Source of the DNA: Azohydromonas lata NBRC 102462
GTDB taxonomy: Bacteria; Pseudomonadota; Gammaproteobacteria; Burkholderiales; Burkholderiaceae_C
Assembly (NCBI RefSeq): GCF_001571085.1
Contig: NZ_BCTC01000003.1
Location: forward strand, 85,197-149,196
Direction: 5' to 3'
Length of the DNA stretch: 64,000 nucleotides
A model generated the notes under the pieces. The model did no database searches. It saw nothing but the letters and a program-made list of their open reading frames with translations, and was not told the origin of the DNA. Position 1 is the stretch's first letter. Each line of letters starts with the position of its first letter. Below are positions 33,874-42,498 of the stretch, one piece after another. The position numbers and the translations under genes are program-made.

Positions 33874-34692
33874 TCAGGTCGGCAGCCGCCGCGGGTTGTT
33901 CTGGTAGCTCCCCGGCAATTGGTTGACCCGCGGCCCGGGGTTGCGCGCGCTGTTGTCGTGCAGCACGCCGTCCGGCCCCTTGGTGTCCGGCTGGCCGGAC
34001 TGGGTTGCGGGCGCACCGTTGGGATGGCCGTTGCCGTTGTCCTGCGGCGCACCGTTGCCCGCGCCCACGCCGGCGGGTGCCGTGGCCGGGGCCGGCGCCG
34101 CACCCTTGGCCGAGTAGGCGATGTCCCAGCCCCACAGCTCCGGCCCGTAGCCGCGCGTGTCCACGCGCTGCTTGTAGATGAGGGCGATGATGTTGGCGTC
34201 GCCACCCAGCAGCGCCTTGGTGCCGCACATCTCGGCGCACAGCGGCAGCTTGCCTTCGGCGATGCGGTTGCGCCCGTACTGCTTGAACTCGGCCTCGCTC
34301 GCGTCCGGCTGCGGCCCGCCGTTGCAGAAGGTGCACTTGTCCATCTTGCCGCGGTGATTGAAGGCGCCCGTGGACGGGAACTGCGGCGCGCCAAAAGGAC
34401 AGGCCAGCGAGCAGTAGCCGCAGCCGATGCACAAGTCCTTGTCGTGCAGCACCACGCCGTCGGCCGTGTGATAGAAGCAGTCGGTGGGGCACACGGCCAT
34501 GCACGGCGCGTTGGTGCAGTGCATGCACGCCACCGACATGTAGTGCTCGCCCGGTGCGCCGTCGCCTATGGTCACCACGCGGCGGCGGTTCACGCCCCAG
34601 GGCGTCTCGTGCTCGTTCTTGCAAGCGGTCACGCAGCCCATGCAGTCGATGCAGCGCTCGGTATCGCAGATGAATTTCATGCGTGCAGCCAT
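33874..34692 (-). CDS. fdhB: Formate dehydrogenase beta subunit, four [4Fe-4S] clusters
   Basis: 272 aa. Cysteine clusters are clear: CIDCMGCVTACKNEH, CMHCTNAPCMAVCPTDC, CIGCGYCSLACPFGAP and the CTFCNGG/CAEMC group, which would carry four clusters between the molybdenum site and the cytochrome. Unlike E. coli FdnH there is no C-terminal membrane helix; instead residues after about 205 are a disordered Ala/Gly/Asn/Pro-rich tail. It lies 10 bp after fdhA. The start may be ATG 34692 or 34680 (MKFICDTERC). Confidence 0.95.
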   Translation of the reverse strand: MAARMKFICDTERCIDCMGCVTACKNEHETPWGVNRRRVVTIGDGAPGEHYMSVACMHCTNAPCMAVCPTDCFYHTADGVVLHDKDLCIGCGYCSLACPFGAPQFPSTGAFNHRGKMDKCTFCNGGPQPDASEAEFKQYGRNRIAEGKLPLCAEMCGTKALLGGDANIIALIYKQRVDTRGYGPELWGWDIAYSAKGAAPAPATAPAGVGAGNGAPQDNGNGHPNGAPATQSGQPDTKGPDGVLHDNSARNPGPRVNQLPGSYQNNPRRLPT

Positions 34693-34702
34693 GTCGCCCT
34701 CC

Positions 34703-37549
34703 TCACGCGTAGCGCTGAATCCGACACAGCGACACCTTGGTCTCCTGCATCATGGTCACGGCGTCGTAGCCGTAGGTCCAGCCGGTGTTGGCCGCCTCGC
34801 CGCGGACGATGGGCGCGGCCCCCTCGGGGTAGTTGTGAAGTAAGTCTTCCCCCATCCACCAGCCGCCGAAGTGGTAGGGCATCCACACCACGCCCTGGCC
34901 GACGCGCGGCGTCACCATGGCCTGCACCTTCAGCCGCGCGCCCGTGGGCGTTTCCACCCACACGTACTCGCCGGTCGTGACGCTGATGCGCCCGGCGTCG
35001 AACGGGCTGATCTCCACGAACATGGCCTGCTGCAGCTCGGCCAGCCAGGGATTCGATCGTGTCTCGTCCCCGCCGCCCTCGTACTCCACGAGGCGGCCGG
35101 AGGTCATGATCAACGGAAAATCCTTGCTGTAGTCGCGCGCGGACTGCACGGACTTGTAGAGCGTGGGCAAGCGCCAGAAGTTGGCGCGGTCCTCGAAGGT
35201 CGGGTATTTCGAAAGCAGGTCCGGCCGCGAGGTCAGCAGCGGCTCGCGGTGCACGGGCACGGGGTCCGGGAAGTTCCACACCTGGGCCCGCGCGCGGGCG
35301 TTGCCGTAGGGCGCGCAGCCGTGCGCCATGGCCACGCGGATGATGCCGCCGGAGAGGTCCGTCTTCCAGTTCTTGCCCTCGGCCGCGGCCTGCTCCTGCG
35401 GCGACAGCTCGCTCCACCAGCCGAGCTTCTTGAGCATCACGTGGTCGAACTCGGGGTAGCCGATGTCGATCTCGCTGCCGGCGTTGGTGGAGCCATCCGC
35501 GGCCAGCAGCGGCTTGCCGTCGTGCTCCACGCCCCAGTTGGCGCGGAAGGGCATGCCGCCGTCCATCACGTGGCGGCTCAAGTCGTACAGGATGGGCGTG
35601 CCCGGGTGCTTCATCTCCGGCGTGCCCCAGCAGGGCCAGGGCAGGCCGTAGTAGTCGCCCTTGCAGGGGCCGGAGTCGGCGCGCAGCGAGGTGGGGTCGA
35701 AGTCCGCCTTGTTCTGCATGTGGGCCTTGAGCCGCTCCGGCGAGATGCCGGAGTAGCCTATGGTCCAGACGCTGCGGTTGATCTCGCGAAGAATGTCCTC
35801 GATGACCGGCTCGTTGCGCACCACCTTGATGTTCTTCACGAGTTGCTCGGCAAAGCCGAACTTCTGCGCGAAGAGGTACATGATCTCGTGGTCGGTCTTG
35901 CTCTCGAAAATGGGCTGTATGACGCGCTCGCGCCACTGCACGCTGCGGTTGGAGGCGGTGCAGGAGCCCTGCGTCTCGAACTGCGTGCACGCGGGCAGCA
36001 GGTACACGCCATCTTTTCGGCCGTGCATGGCGGCGGTCATGGTGGGATAGGGGTCTATCACCACCAGCAGGTCGAGCTTTTGCATGGCCGCGCGCATGTC
36101 CGGCAGCCGCGTCTGGCTGTTGGGCGCGTGGCCCCAGTAGACGACCGCGCGCAGCGGGTTGGGCTGGTCCACGTACTCGGTCTTCTCCAGCACGCCGTCG
36201 AACCAGCGCGACACCGTCATGCCGGGCTTTTCCATCAGCGCCTTGGAGGCGAAGCGGGACTTCATCCACTCGTAATCCACGCCCCAGACGGTGCAGAAGT
36301 GCTTCCACGCGCCCTCGGCCAGGCCGTAGTAGCCGGGCAGCGAATCGGGGTTGGGGCCGACGTCCGTGGCGCCCTGCACGTTGTCGTGGCCGCGGTAGAT
36401 GTTGGCCCCGCCGCCGGCCACGCCGATGTTGCCCAGCACCAGTTGCAAGATCGACAAGGCGCGCACGTTGGCCGTGCCCACGTGGTGCTGCGTGATGCCC
36501 ATGCACCAGACGACGGACGAGGGCTTGTTGCGCGCCAGCATTTCCGCCGCCTCCCTCACCGACGCCTCCGGCACCCCCGTGACCTCGCTCACGCGGTCGG
36601 GCGTCCACTTCTGCACCTCCTTGCGCACGGCATCCATGCCATAGGTGCGCGCCTCGATGTAGGCGCGGTCTTCCCAGCCGTTGGCGAAGATGTGCCACAG
36701 CAGGCCCCACACGAAGGCGATGTCCGTGCCCGGGCGGATGCGCACGTAGTGGTGGGCAAAGCGCGCGGTGCGCGTGAAGCGCGGGTCCACTACGATCATC
36801 TTGGCGCCCAGCTCCTTGGCATGCAGGAAGTGCAGCATGGAGATGGGGTGCGCCTCCGACGGGTTGGAGCCTATGAACAGCACGGCCTTGCTGTGGTGCA
36901 GGTCGTTGAAGCTGTTGGTCATGGCGCCATAGCCGAAGGTCTGCGCCACGCCGGCCACGGTGGTGGAGTGGCAGATGCGCGCCTGGTGGTCGCAGTTGTT
37001 GCTGCCGAACATGGAGACGAACTTGCGCAGCAAGTAGCTCTGCTCGTTGTTGTGCTTGGAGCTGCCTATCCAGAACACCGCGTCCTGCCCGGCCTGCTCG
37101 CGCACCTTGAGCAGCCGGTCGCCCACCTCGTTGATGGCCTGGTCCCAGGTGATGCGCTGGTACTTGCCGTCCACGAGCTTCATTGGGTAGCGCAGGCGGT
37201 GCTCACCATGGCCGTGCTCGCGCACGGAAGCGCCCTTGGCGCAGTGTGCGCCCATGTTGATGGGCGAGTCGAAGGCGGCGTCCTGGCGTATCCACACGCC
37301 GTTCTGCACCACGGCCTCCACCGAGCAGCCCACCGAGCAGTGGCTGCACACGGTGTGCTTGATCTCGATCGGCGAGCCCTCCGGCGGCTTGGGCTCGGCG
37401 GCAACCGCCGGCTCTATGAAGCGGTTCGCAAGGGGGGCTCCCAGCAGGCCGGCGGCACCGGCTGCCAGGCCCGCGCGGGCGAACAGGCCGCGCCGCGTGA
37501 GGCCGGCACCTGGGCCGGCGACCTTCTTGCGCATCAACAGGCTGGACAT
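34703..37549 (-). CDS. fdhA: Formate dehydrogenase alpha subunit, molybdenum (or tungsten) enzyme, Cys type
   Basis: 948 aa. Catalyses formate oxidation to CO2 in the periplasm. A Tat signal (LTRRGLFARAGLAAGAAGLL) carries the twin Arg at 19-20. The N-terminal [4Fe-4S] cluster is bound by Cys68, Cys71, Cys75 and Cys103 (HTVCSHCSVGCS and GAHCAKG). The metal ligand is Cys193 in QARICHSTTVAG, where the E. coli enzymes have selenocysteine; the following His is kept. The bis-MGD domains end near LCRIQRYA. It follows the small Tat protein by 19 bp and precedes fdhB by 10 bp. Confidence 0.95.
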   Translation of the reverse strand: MSSLLMRKKVAGPGAGLTRRGLFARAGLAAGAAGLLGAPLANRFIEPAVAAEPKPPEGSPIEIKHTVCSHCSVGCSVEAVVQNGVWIRQDAAFDSPINMGAHCAKGASVREHGHGEHRLRYPMKLVDGKYQRITWDQAINEVGDRLLKVREQAGQDAVFWIGSSKHNNEQSYLLRKFVSMFGSNNCDHQARICHSTTVAGVAQTFGYGAMTNSFNDLHHSKAVLFIGSNPSEAHPISMLHFLHAKELGAKMIVVDPRFTRTARFAHHYVRIRPGTDIAFVWGLLWHIFANGWEDRAYIEARTYGMDAVRKEVQKWTPDRVSEVTGVPEASVREAAEMLARNKPSSVVWCMGITQHHVGTANVRALSILQLVLGNIGVAGGGANIYRGHDNVQGATDVGPNPDSLPGYYGLAEGAWKHFCTVWGVDYEWMKSRFASKALMEKPGMTVSRWFDGVLEKTEYVDQPNPLRAVVYWGHAPNSQTRLPDMRAAMQKLDLLVVIDPYPTMTAAMHGRKDGVYLLPACTQFETQGSCTASNRSVQWRERVIQPIFESKTDHEIMYLFAQKFGFAEQLVKNIKVVRNEPVIEDILREINRSVWTIGYSGISPERLKAHMQNKADFDPTSLRADSGPCKGDYYGLPWPCWGTPEMKHPGTPILYDLSRHVMDGGMPFRANWGVEHDGKPLLAADGSTNAGSEIDIGYPEFDHVMLKKLGWWSELSPQEQAAAEGKNWKTDLSGGIIRVAMAHGCAPYGNARARAQVWNFPDPVPVHREPLLTSRPDLLSKYPTFEDRANFWRLPTLYKSVQSARDYSKDFPLIMTSGRLVEYEGGGDETRSNPWLAELQQAMFVEISPFDAGRISVTTGEYVWVETPTGARLKVQAMVTPRVGQGVVWMPYHFGGWWMGEDLLHNYPEGAAPIVRGEAANTGWTYGYDAVTMMQETKVSLCRIQRYA

Positions 37550-37568
37550 GGCTGCGGCTTTCCGGGGC

Positions 37569-37769
37569 TCAGAGCCGCGCCGCGCTGCGGTAGTAGCGAC
37601 GCGTGTGCTCGGTCTCGTGGTAGGTGGCGGGCTGCGCGGGCTTGACTTGGGCCGCAGCCTCTTGAACCGGCACGGGCTGTGGCACGGCAGCGCGCACTTG
37701 GGCCGCCGCGGCCAGCGGCGTGCAGGCCGCGGCGGCGAGGAGGTTTCGACGGGGCAGGCGCAGGGTCAT
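37569..37769 (-). CDS. Formate dehydrogenase region Tat-target small protein
   Basis: 66 aa. Starts MTLRLPRRNLLAAAACTPLA, a Tat-like signal, followed by a short Pro/Ala/Gln linker and the conserved C-terminal YHETEHTRRYYRSAARL. This H-x-x-x-Y-Y pattern at the tail is typical of the small 'formate dehydrogenase region TAT target' proteins found ahead of fdhA in many proteobacteria. Function unknown; probably aids maturation or assembly. It lies between the chaperone gene and fdhA, all on the minus strand. Confidence 0.85.
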   Translation of the reverse strand: MTLRLPRRNLLAAAACTPLAAAAQVRAAVPQPVPVQEAAAQVKPAQPATYHETEHTRRYYRSAARL

Positions 37770-37831
37770 GGGGGCTCCGGGGCGGTGGGCTGTTCAGGGC
37801 AAGGCATGGGAGGTGTCGTGCGGGCGCGGGC

Positions 37832-38488
37832 TCAGGCGCGCTGCGGCTCCGCCACCTCCTCCAGTTCGAAGGCGCGCGCCTCCAGGTCCAGGAAGGTGCG
37901 CATGAAGCCGGCCAGCGCGGCATAAAAGCCGCTGGCGTCGGCCTGCGCGACGTCGTCCAGGCAGGCGCCGGCCCAGGGGGTGATGTGGGTCTCGAAGAAG
38001 GCTTTCTGAACCGCGGGCGAGCGCCGCGGCACCTGCGGCGGCGCGCCGGTGATCAACACCCGCATCACTTCGCACAGCGCGCCCAAGTGGTCCTCGGGTT
38101 CGCCCACGCCCTCGCGGCGGCGCAGGCCCAGGCGGGCGAGGTCATCACGCAGCGCGGCCAGCGGCGTTTCCATGAGGTGGCCGGCCAGGTACAGGCTGGC
38201 ATAGGGGTTCAACAGCGGCTGGCCGGCGCTTTCGAACAGGTCGGCAAAGGCGGCGCGAATGGCTTTGCCGTCGCCGCGCGCGGCGCTGCGCAGTGCGTCC
38301 CAGGCGCGGGCCAGCGGCGTGGCGTCTTCGTCATCGGCCGCCGTGCCGCCCAGCGCGGGCGCATGGGCGAGGCCAAGCAGTAAATCGTCGTCAGGCGGCG
38401 CCAGCAGCAGCCGCGCCAGCAGGGCGTACAGGTCCGCGCGCGATTGCTCGTGCGGCGGCAAAGGCATTTCCACCGGGTGCAGGGACAT
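37832..38488 (-). CDS. TorD-family chaperone for formate dehydrogenase
   Basis: 218 aa, all-helical cytoplasmic protein. Family marks are SRADLYALLARLLLAPPDD at the N-terminus, FADLFESAGQPLLNPYASLYLAGHLME in the middle, and EDHLGALCEVMRVLI with PAVQKAFFETHITPWAGACL. Such proteins bind the Tat signal of a molybdoenzyme and help cofactor loading before export. It is the first gene of the minus-strand cluster, which fits a chaperone for the FdhA precursor. ATG 38488 is preferred to the TTG at 38491. Confidence 0.88.
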   Translation of the reverse strand: MSLHPVEMPLPPHEQSRADLYALLARLLLAPPDDDLLLGLAHAPALGGTAADDEDATPLARAWDALRSAARGDGKAIRAAFADLFESAGQPLLNPYASLYLAGHLMETPLAALRDDLARLGLRRREGVGEPEDHLGALCEVMRVLITGAPPQVPRRSPAVQKAFFETHITPWAGACLDDVAQADASGFYAALAGFMRTFLDLEARAFELEEVAEPQRA

Positions 38489-38667
38489 CAAGCCACTCGT
38501 TTTTCCGTGCGGTGCAACGGAGCACGTGATGTGCCTGTGGGAGGGAAATTCGGCTTGGCGCCGGGTGCAAGGGCGCGGTTTGGCTCATGTGCGTCCCGGG
38601 AGAAATACGGTGGGGGATGGGGAAGCGGGAGGTGTTCACCAACCAGCAGACACAGGCACCAGGCCGC

Positions 38668-38695
38668 TCCCAAAATGGGATCATAATTGCATGAT
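38668..38695. promoter_or_regulatory. Two adjacent inverted repeats over the higB start, possible HigA operator
   Basis: TCCCA-AAA-TGGGA (38668-38680) is followed at once by ATCAT-AATTGC-ATGAT (38680-38695), the latter including the higB start codons. CATAAT at 38682-38687 could be a -10 element. Autoregulation by the antitoxin at palindromes overlapping the promoter is usual in HigBA systems; here it is inferred from position only. The remaining DNA between 38.5 and 38.67 kb shows no gene I can support. Confidence 0.5.
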
Positions 38696-38996
38696 GCGTG
38701 TGATCTCCAAGGCAACGCTGGTGCAGTTCTGGACCGAACACCCTGCGGCGCGGCAGGCACTGCAGACATGGTTCGAGGACGCCAGCCGCTCGCAGTGGCA
38801 GTCGCCGCAAGACATCAAGCGCCGCTATGCCAACGCAAGCTTCGTGGCGCACAACCGCGTGGTGTTCAACATCAAAGGCAATGACTACCGGCTGATCGTG
38901 GCGGTGGCCTACCGTTTTCAAGCCCTGTATGTGAAGTTCGTTGGCACGCACGCGCAGTACGACGCCATAGATGCAGCCACCGTGGAGCCCGTGTGA
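38691..38996 (+). CDS. higB: HigB-type mRNA interferase toxin
   Basis: 101 aa. Marks of the HigB family: LVQFWTEHPAARQALQTWFE, SPQDIKRRYANASFVAHNRVVF, FNIKGNDYRLIVAVAYRFQA and LYVKFVGTHAQYDAIDA. The N-I-K-G-N-x-Y-R-L core and final H-x-x-Y-D-x-I-D are the conserved RNase surface. ATG 38691 and 38694 are both possible; only a weak GGGA lies upstream. The stop overlaps the antitoxin start (TGATG). Complete and probably functional. Confidence 0.93.
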   Translation: MMRVISKATLVQFWTEHPAARQALQTWFEDASRSQWQSPQDIKRRYANASFVAHNRVVFNIKGNDYRLIVAVAYRFQALYVKFVGTHAQYDAIDAATVEPV

Positions 38997-39379
38997 TGAC
39001 GACTGACGCCTACCCCCTGCACCCCATCCGTACGGAAACCGACTATCAGGCGGCGCTGAAGCAGGCGGCGCCCTATTTCGATCAGGAGCCCGACCCCGAC
39101 AGCGAGGCAGGAGCTCATTTCGAGGCCTTGCTGGTGCTCATCGAGGCTTACGAGGCCAAGCATTACCCCATAGAGCCGCCGGACCCGGTGGAAGCCATCA
39201 AGTTCCGCATGGAACAAATGGGACTGAGCCCGCGCGACCTGGAGCCCATGATTGGCGGACGGGGCCGCGTCTCGGAAGTGCTCAACCGCCGTCGTCCGTT
39301 GAGCCTGAACATGATCAGGCGCCTGCACGACGGTCTGGGCATTCCGGCAGAAACGCTGATCCGCGCAACGCACGCCTGA
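38996..39379 (+). CDS. higA: HigA-type antitoxin with helix-turn-helix
   Basis: 127 aa. The N-terminal part (TETDYQAALKQAAPYFDQEP) is the toxin-binding segment; the C-terminal helix-turn-helix runs from MGLSPRDLEPMIGGRGRVSE to PLSLNMIRRLHDGLGI. It overlaps the higB stop by one base, so toxin and antitoxin are translationally coupled, in the toxin-first order typical of higBA. It probably represses its own operon through the palindromes at 38.67-38.70 kb. It converges on the kinase gene with a 15-bp gap. Confidence 0.93.
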   Translation: MTTDAYPLHPIRTETDYQAALKQAAPYFDQEPDPDSEAGAHFEALLVLIEAYEAKHYPIEPPDPVEAIKFRMEQMGLSPRDLEPMIGGRGRVSEVLNRRRPLSLNMIRRLHDGLGIPAETLIRATHA

Positions 39380-39394
39380 AGGCGCCCGGCGCCC

Positions 39395-40747
39395 TTATCT
39401 CTCCCACTCCACCCTCACCTCCAGCCCCCCCAGCGCCGCCGAGCGCTGCACCCGCACCCGTGCCCCATGGGCCGCAGCGATGCGGCGGACGATGGACCAG
39501 CCCAACCCGCTGCCGCTGGCGCCGCTGCCCAGCACGCGAAAGAAGCGCTCGCCCAAGCGCGCGCGCTGCGCGTCGTCCAGGCCCGGGCCGCTGTCCTCCA
39601 CACCCATCAAGACGCCCCCGCCCCGCGCGCGTGCCACATGCACCCGCACCCGCGCCCCGGGCGGGCTGTAGCGGATGGCGTTGTCCACCAGGTTGCGCAC
39701 CAGCACCGCCGCCAGCGTGGGCTCGGCCAACACGCGGCAGTTGGGCTCGGCGTCCAGCTCCAGGTCTTGACCGCGGTCCAGGGCCGCGGGGGCGAGGTCG
39801 GCCAGCACCTGGCGCGTGAGCTCGTCCAGCATCACCGGCTGCAGCGCCGGCGCGGCCTCGGCCTCCAGGCGCGAGAGCGTGAGCAGTTGCTCCACCAGCC
39901 GCGTGGCGCGCTCGCAGCCCTGCAGCACGGCGTCCAGCGCGTGGCGCCGCGGAGGCTCCTCGCGCGCGGCCAGCGCCACCTGCGCCTGCGCGCGTATGGC
40001 GGCGATGGGCGTGCGCAGCTCGTGCGCGGCGTCGGCCGTGAAGCGGCGCTCGGCGTCCATGAGCTGCGCAATGCGCTCGAACAGCTGGTTGAGCGCCAGC
40101 AGCATGGGCGCGATCTCGCTGGGCAGCGCGCGGTCCACCGGTGCCAGCGGCTGCAGCGCGCGCGGGTCGCGCGCGGCGATGGCCGCGCCCAGCTCGCGCA
40201 GCGGCGCCAGCCCGCGGCGCACCGCCCACCAGGAGCCCGCCGCCAGCAGCGGCAGGGCCAGCGCCACCGGCCACAGCATGCTGCGCAGCAGCGCCCACAA
40301 GATGTCCTCGCGCGTGCGGTGCAGCTCGCCCACGTACACGCGCACGCCTTCCACCGAGCCCTCGGTGGAGAACACGCGCCAACGCGCGCCGTCGAAATGC
40401 TGGTCGCTGAAGCCGGCCACAAACCGCGCGCCGCCCATGGGCAGCAGCGGCGCCTGTGCCGAGTGCAGCCACAGCTTGTCGCCGCTCCAGACCTGGAAGG
40501 CCACGCGCGGCGCGTAGCGGTGCAGCGCGGGCAGGTCCACGGCGTCGTCGTCGTCGGCGTCGTGCGCCTGCGCCACCAGCAGCCCCGCGGCCTGCGTCAG
40601 GTGCGCGTCCAGCAGCTCATCGAGCTCGTGGTGCACGTCCGTCCACGTCAGCACGGCGGTGGACAGCCACACCAGCGCCACCAGCGCCAGCACCAGCGCC
40701 AGCAGCCGCGCCTGCAGCGAGCGCAGCGGTCGCAGCAGCACCGCCAT
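39395..40747 (-). CDS. QseC-like sensor histidine kinase
   Basis: 450 aa. Two membrane helices (residues 13-35 and about 155-178) flank a periplasmic sensor of roughly 120 residues with an acidic run (AHDADDDDAVDL). HisKA holds His242 in ADAAHELRTPIAAIRAQ; the ATPase has N box LVRNLVDNAIRYSPPG, G1 VEDSGPGLDD and G2 GSGLGWSIVRRI. It starts one base after the response-regulator stop, forming a two-gene system. The acidic periplasmic patch may bind cations, but this is only suggestive. The G2 box reads SGSGLGWSI rather than the usual GLGLAI. Confidence 0.9.
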   Translation of the reverse strand: MAVLLRPLRSLQARLLALVLALVALVWLSTAVLTWTDVHHELDELLDAHLTQAAGLLVAQAHDADDDDAVDLPALHRYAPRVAFQVWSGDKLWLHSAQAPLLPMGGARFVAGFSDQHFDGARWRVFSTEGSVEGVRVYVGELHRTREDILWALLRSMLWPVALALPLLAAGSWWAVRRGLAPLRELGAAIAARDPRALQPLAPVDRALPSEIAPMLLALNQLFERIAQLMDAERRFTADAAHELRTPIAAIRAQAQVALAAREEPPRRHALDAVLQGCERATRLVEQLLTLSRLEAEAAPALQPVMLDELTRQVLADLAPAALDRGQDLELDAEPNCRVLAEPTLAAVLVRNLVDNAIRYSPPGARVRVHVARARGGGVLMGVEDSGPGLDDAQRARLGERFFRVLGSGASGSGLGWSIVRRIAAAHGARVRVQRSAALGGLEVRVEWER

Positions 40748-40748
40748 G

Positions 40749-41417
40749 TCAGGCCGGACGTTCCGGCGCGATGCGGTAACCCACGCCGCGCACCGTCTGT
40801 ATCAGCCCCGCGCCCAACTTGCGGCGCAGGTGGTGGATGTGCACCTCCACCGCGTTGCTCTCCACCTCCTGGCCCCACCGGTAGAGCTGCTGCTCCAGCT
40901 GCTCGCGCGAGAGCACCCGCCCCGCGCCCAGCAGCAGCGCGTGCAGCAGGTCGAACTCGCGCGTGGAAAGCTGCACCAGCTCTCCTTCCAGCCGCACGCT
41001 GCGCGAGGCGGCGTCCAGCTCCACGCCCTGCACACGCAGCAGCTCCTGCGGCTGGCCGTGGGCGCGGCGCACCAGCGCGCGCAGCCGCGCGGCCAGCTCC
41101 TGCAGGTCCACGGGCTTGACCACGTAGTCGTCGGCGCCCGCGTCCAGCCCGCGTATGCGCTCGGGCACCGCGTCGCGCGCGGTGAGCACCAGCACCGGCA
41201 GCCTGATGCCGGCGCGCCGCACCGAGGCCAGCACGTCCAGCCCATCCAGGCGCGGCAGGCCCAGGTCCAGCACCGCCGCGGCGTGCACGCCGGCGCGCAG
41301 CTCGCGCTCCGCGGCCACGCCGTCGCGTACCCAGTCCACCTGGAACCCCAGTTGCGACAGGCCGGTCTGCAGCCCGTCGCCCAACAGCGGATCGTCCTCA
41401 GCCAACAGGATGCGCAT
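40749..41417 (-). CDS. OmpR/QseB-family response regulator
   Basis: 222 aa. Receiver domain with phospho-acceptor Asp51 (AAAVLDLGLPRLDGLD), the acidic pocket LLAEDDPLLGDG, and the conserved Lys in DDYVVKPVDLQEL. The C-terminal winged helix is LSTREFDLLHALLLGAGRVL followed by VEVHIHHLRRKLG and VRGVGYRI. It is transcribed with the kinase downstream and probably with the cytochrome b and PepSY genes upstream (72-bp gap), whose expression it may control. Known QseB relatives answer to metals, quorum or stress; the input here is unknown. Confidence 0.93.
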   Translation of the reverse strand: MRILLAEDDPLLGDGLQTGLSQLGFQVDWVRDGVAAERELRAGVHAAAVLDLGLPRLDGLDVLASVRRAGIRLPVLVLTARDAVPERIRGLDAGADDYVVKPVDLQELAARLRALVRRAHGQPQELLRVQGVELDAASRSVRLEGELVQLSTREFDLLHALLLGAGRVLSREQLEQQLYRWGQEVESNAVEVHIHHLRRKLGAGLIQTVRGVGYRIAPERPA

Positions 41418-41489
41418 CGAGTTTCCCCATCATCCCCAAACGTCTCTCACATGCTGCCCGCCGCCACCGGATCAAGCTTTGATCCGGAT

Positions 41490-42038
41490 TCAGCGCGGGC
41501 GCTTCACGCCCGTGAGCATGGCACGCACCAGGTCCACGCCCTCCAGCCGGCTCAGCACGATGGCCGCCAGCGCGTGCAGGCCCGCCAGCCCCACCAGCGT
41601 GCCGGCCAGGCCCTCGTGCAGCGCTTCCAGCCACTCCTCGCCCCAGAACAGGTCCGTGCCCTGCAGCCAGCCGGTGAGGCCCAGCGCCAGCACCAGCGCC
41701 ATGAGCGCGAGCATCATCAGCGCCCCCAGGGGGCTGTGGCCCACGTAGGCCAGCGGGCGGCCGTGCAGCAGCGCCGCGGCATGGTCGCGCAGCCGCGCGG
41801 GCGTCGGGAAGAAGTCCGAGAACCGCGCGTGGCGGCTGCCCACGAAACCCCAGGCCACGCGCGCCACGACCAGTGCGGCCGCAACGTAACCCACCCAGCG
41901 GTGGGGCGCTTCGCCCTCTTCCAGGACGAACTGGTTGAGCAGCACGCAGGCCACCAGGCTCCAGTGGAAGACCCGCACGAAGCGGTCCCACACGGGCACG
42001 GGCCGGCCCTGCATCACGGCTTGCACGGCGGTCTTCAT
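41490..42038 (-). CDS. Cytochrome b561-type di-heme membrane protein
   Basis: 182 aa with four membrane helices. Histidine ligands for two b hemes are visible in VWDRFVRVFHWSLVACVLLN, EEGEAPHRWVGYVAAALVVA, YVGHSPLGALMMLALMALVL and GLAGLHALAAIVLSRLE. ATG 42038 is preceded by AAGGAG with good spacing, so I reject an earlier GTG at 42062. It lies 40 bp after the PepSY gene and 72 bp before the regulator. PepSY/cytochrome b561 pairs are usual in proteobacteria and are thought to move electrons across the membrane. Confidence 0.9.
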   Translation of the reverse strand: MKTAVQAVMQGRPVPVWDRFVRVFHWSLVACVLLNQFVLEEGEAPHRWVGYVAAALVVARVAWGFVGSRHARFSDFFPTPARLRDHAAALLHGRPLAYVGHSPLGALMMLALMALVLALGLTGWLQGTDLFWGEEWLEALHEGLAGTLVGLAGLHALAAIVLSRLEGVDLVRAMLTGVKRPR

Positions 42039-42078
42039 GGTCAAGCTCCTTGACACCTTCACGCGAACCTGCGTCCGC

Positions 42079-42342
42079 TTACTTCTGCTCCAGCACGGCC
42101 GCGGTGGCCGGGTCGAAGTAGATCTCGACCTTCTTGCCGTCCTTGTCGTGGCCGTAGATCTCGTAGCAGTCGCCCTTGGTCACCTTGAAGGTCTTGATCT
42201 TGTAGCCCTGCTGCTCCAGCCTGGCCTTGAACTCGGACTCCTTCATCCACTGCGCCTTGGGCACCTTGCAGGTGGGCGTGGCGGCGGCGGCACCGGCGGC
42301 CAGGGCCAGCAGCGCGGCGATGGCCATCTTGGTCGTGTTCAT
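42079..42342 (-). CDS. Periplasmic PepSY-domain protein, 87 aa
   Basis: Signal peptide (MAIAALLALAAGAAAATPTC) and then a single PepSY-like module: WMKESEFKARLEQQGYKIKT, FKVTKGDCYEIYGHDKDGKK and VEIYFDPATAAVLEQK. Two Cys in the mature part (CKVP and GDCYE) could form a disulfide. ATG 42342 is preceded by AAGGAG. It heads the PepSY-cytochrome b-regulator-kinase set. A role as a soluble partner or inhibitor of the cytochrome is inference. Confidence 0.88.
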   Translation of the reverse strand: MNTTKMAIAALLALAAGAAAATPTCKVPKAQWMKESEFKARLEQQGYKIKTFKVTKGDCYEIYGHDKDGKKVEIYFDPATAAVLEQK

Positions 42343-42498
42343 GTTGCGTAAGCTCCTTGATGTGGCAGGGACGGCAAGAGCGCCGTCCCCGCAAACACAT
42401 TGGAGCCCTCGGGCATTAACGCCGTCTGAAGCGCTGGATCGCCGTGCTGGTTGCACCGGCAACCTGCAAACCGGACCGCGGCGTCGATCGAAGCTTGT

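Noticed and set aside
36960..36990. Selenocysteine in FdhA
   Set aside because: The ligand position is an ordinary Cys codon (Cys193) and the frame is uninterrupted; no in-frame TGA is present.
38391..38630. Small minus-strand ORF starting MSQTAPLHPAPSRISLPQ upstream of the TorD-like gene
   Set aside because: It overlaps the chaperone gene in another frame, has no ribosome-binding site and shows no family features.
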